Below are positions 43,104 to 43,194 of a stretch of 43,194 nucleotides of DNA, piece by piece; within the stretch, counting starts at the first letter, position 1, and every line of letters begins with the position of its first letter. This stretch comes from Clostridia bacterium. GTDB lineage: Bacteria > Bacillota > Clostridia > DUPQ01. A program made the translations under genes and the position numbers. A model generated the notes under the pieces. It was not told the DNA's origin. It saw nothing but the letters and a program-made list of their open reading frames with translations, and did no database searches. The stretch lies in assembly GCA_016938455.1 (NCBI GenBank), contig JAFGUQ010000256.1, forward strand, positions 1 through 43,194, read 5' to 3'.

Positions 43104-43194
43104 TAAAACACCGTCGAGTAGACAGCCCACTACTCTTTCCCTTTCTTAATATTTATCACATCAAGCGAGGAGTAGCTGCTGCCCCTCACAGAAC

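Noticed and set aside
1-43194. CRISPR arrays, rRNA and tRNA genes, intact insertion sequences
   Set aside because: I looked for regularly spaced repeats, RNA gene signatures and transposases and saw none. A short tRNA could be missed by eye, but intergenic space is limited.

Overview
The window is a gene-dense, low-GC stretch of a chromosome from the phylum Bacillota (Firmicutes). The evidence is the gene content: SpoVG, a block spoVG - glmU-like - prs - pth - mfd that keeps the order known from the Bacillus subtilis gcaD/prs/pth/mfd region, a GlpP-type antiterminator, a DUF1667 protein, and a V/A-type ATPase. The strong GGAGG ribosome binding sites fit as well. The lineage below phylum cannot be fixed from sequence reading alone; a gut-type clostridial or erysipelotrichial lineage is my guess.

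Layout, left to right (most genes on the minus strand). 1-3.1 kb: L-fucose isomerase and a membrane-anchored parvulin foldase. 3.1-9.4 kb: mfd, pth, a divergent PRPP-synthase paralogue and the canonical prs. 9.4-12.1 kb: a GlmU acetyltransferase half without its uridylyltransferase half, two amidohydrolase-family proteins (one apparently without its metal ligands) and spoVG. 12.3-13.9 kb: a small orphan on the plus strand, then an ECF sigma factor and its membrane anti-sigma factor. 13.9-14.6 kb: a 0.7 kb non-coding stretch with an inverted repeat and possible P-loop ATPase relics. 14.6-23.1 kb: a complete nine-gene V/A-type ATPase operon (order G/H, C, I, K, F, E, A, B, D) behind a clear sigma-A-type promoter. 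23.2-25.4 kb (plus): an HxxxDG acyltransferase and a zinc-ribbon membrane protein. 25.4-29 kb (minus): a Phd-Uma2 fusion with its own promoter and operator-like repeats, and a DUF4342-like protein/response regulator/histidine kinase operon. 29.0-30.4 kb (plus): murC.

30.4-39.3 kb (minus) is metabolic. A glycerol-3-phosphate oxidation operon (GlpA/GlpO-type enzyme, FAD/NAD oxidoreductase, DUF1667 protein, SDR) has a promoter, then a terminator hairpin, then the ribosome binding site. A rubrerythrin-like gene lies next to it. Then comes a second operon: fructokinase, purN, TSCPD protein, small membrane protein, glpP, intracellular sialidase-fold protein. The GlpP encoded 2.4 kb upstream is the natural candidate to act on the glp leader terminator.

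39.4-43.1 kb holds three paralogous exported small proteins on the minus strand around a plus-strand pair: a NapH-like polyferredoxin and a membrane-anchored partner. It looks like a small envelope redox cluster of unknown role.

The observations I rate highest are the stand-alone GlmU acetyltransferase at the gcaD locus, the GlpP/leader-terminator pairing, the Phd-Uma2 fusion with a tandem palindromic operator, and the polyferredoxin cluster with its duplicated exported proteins.
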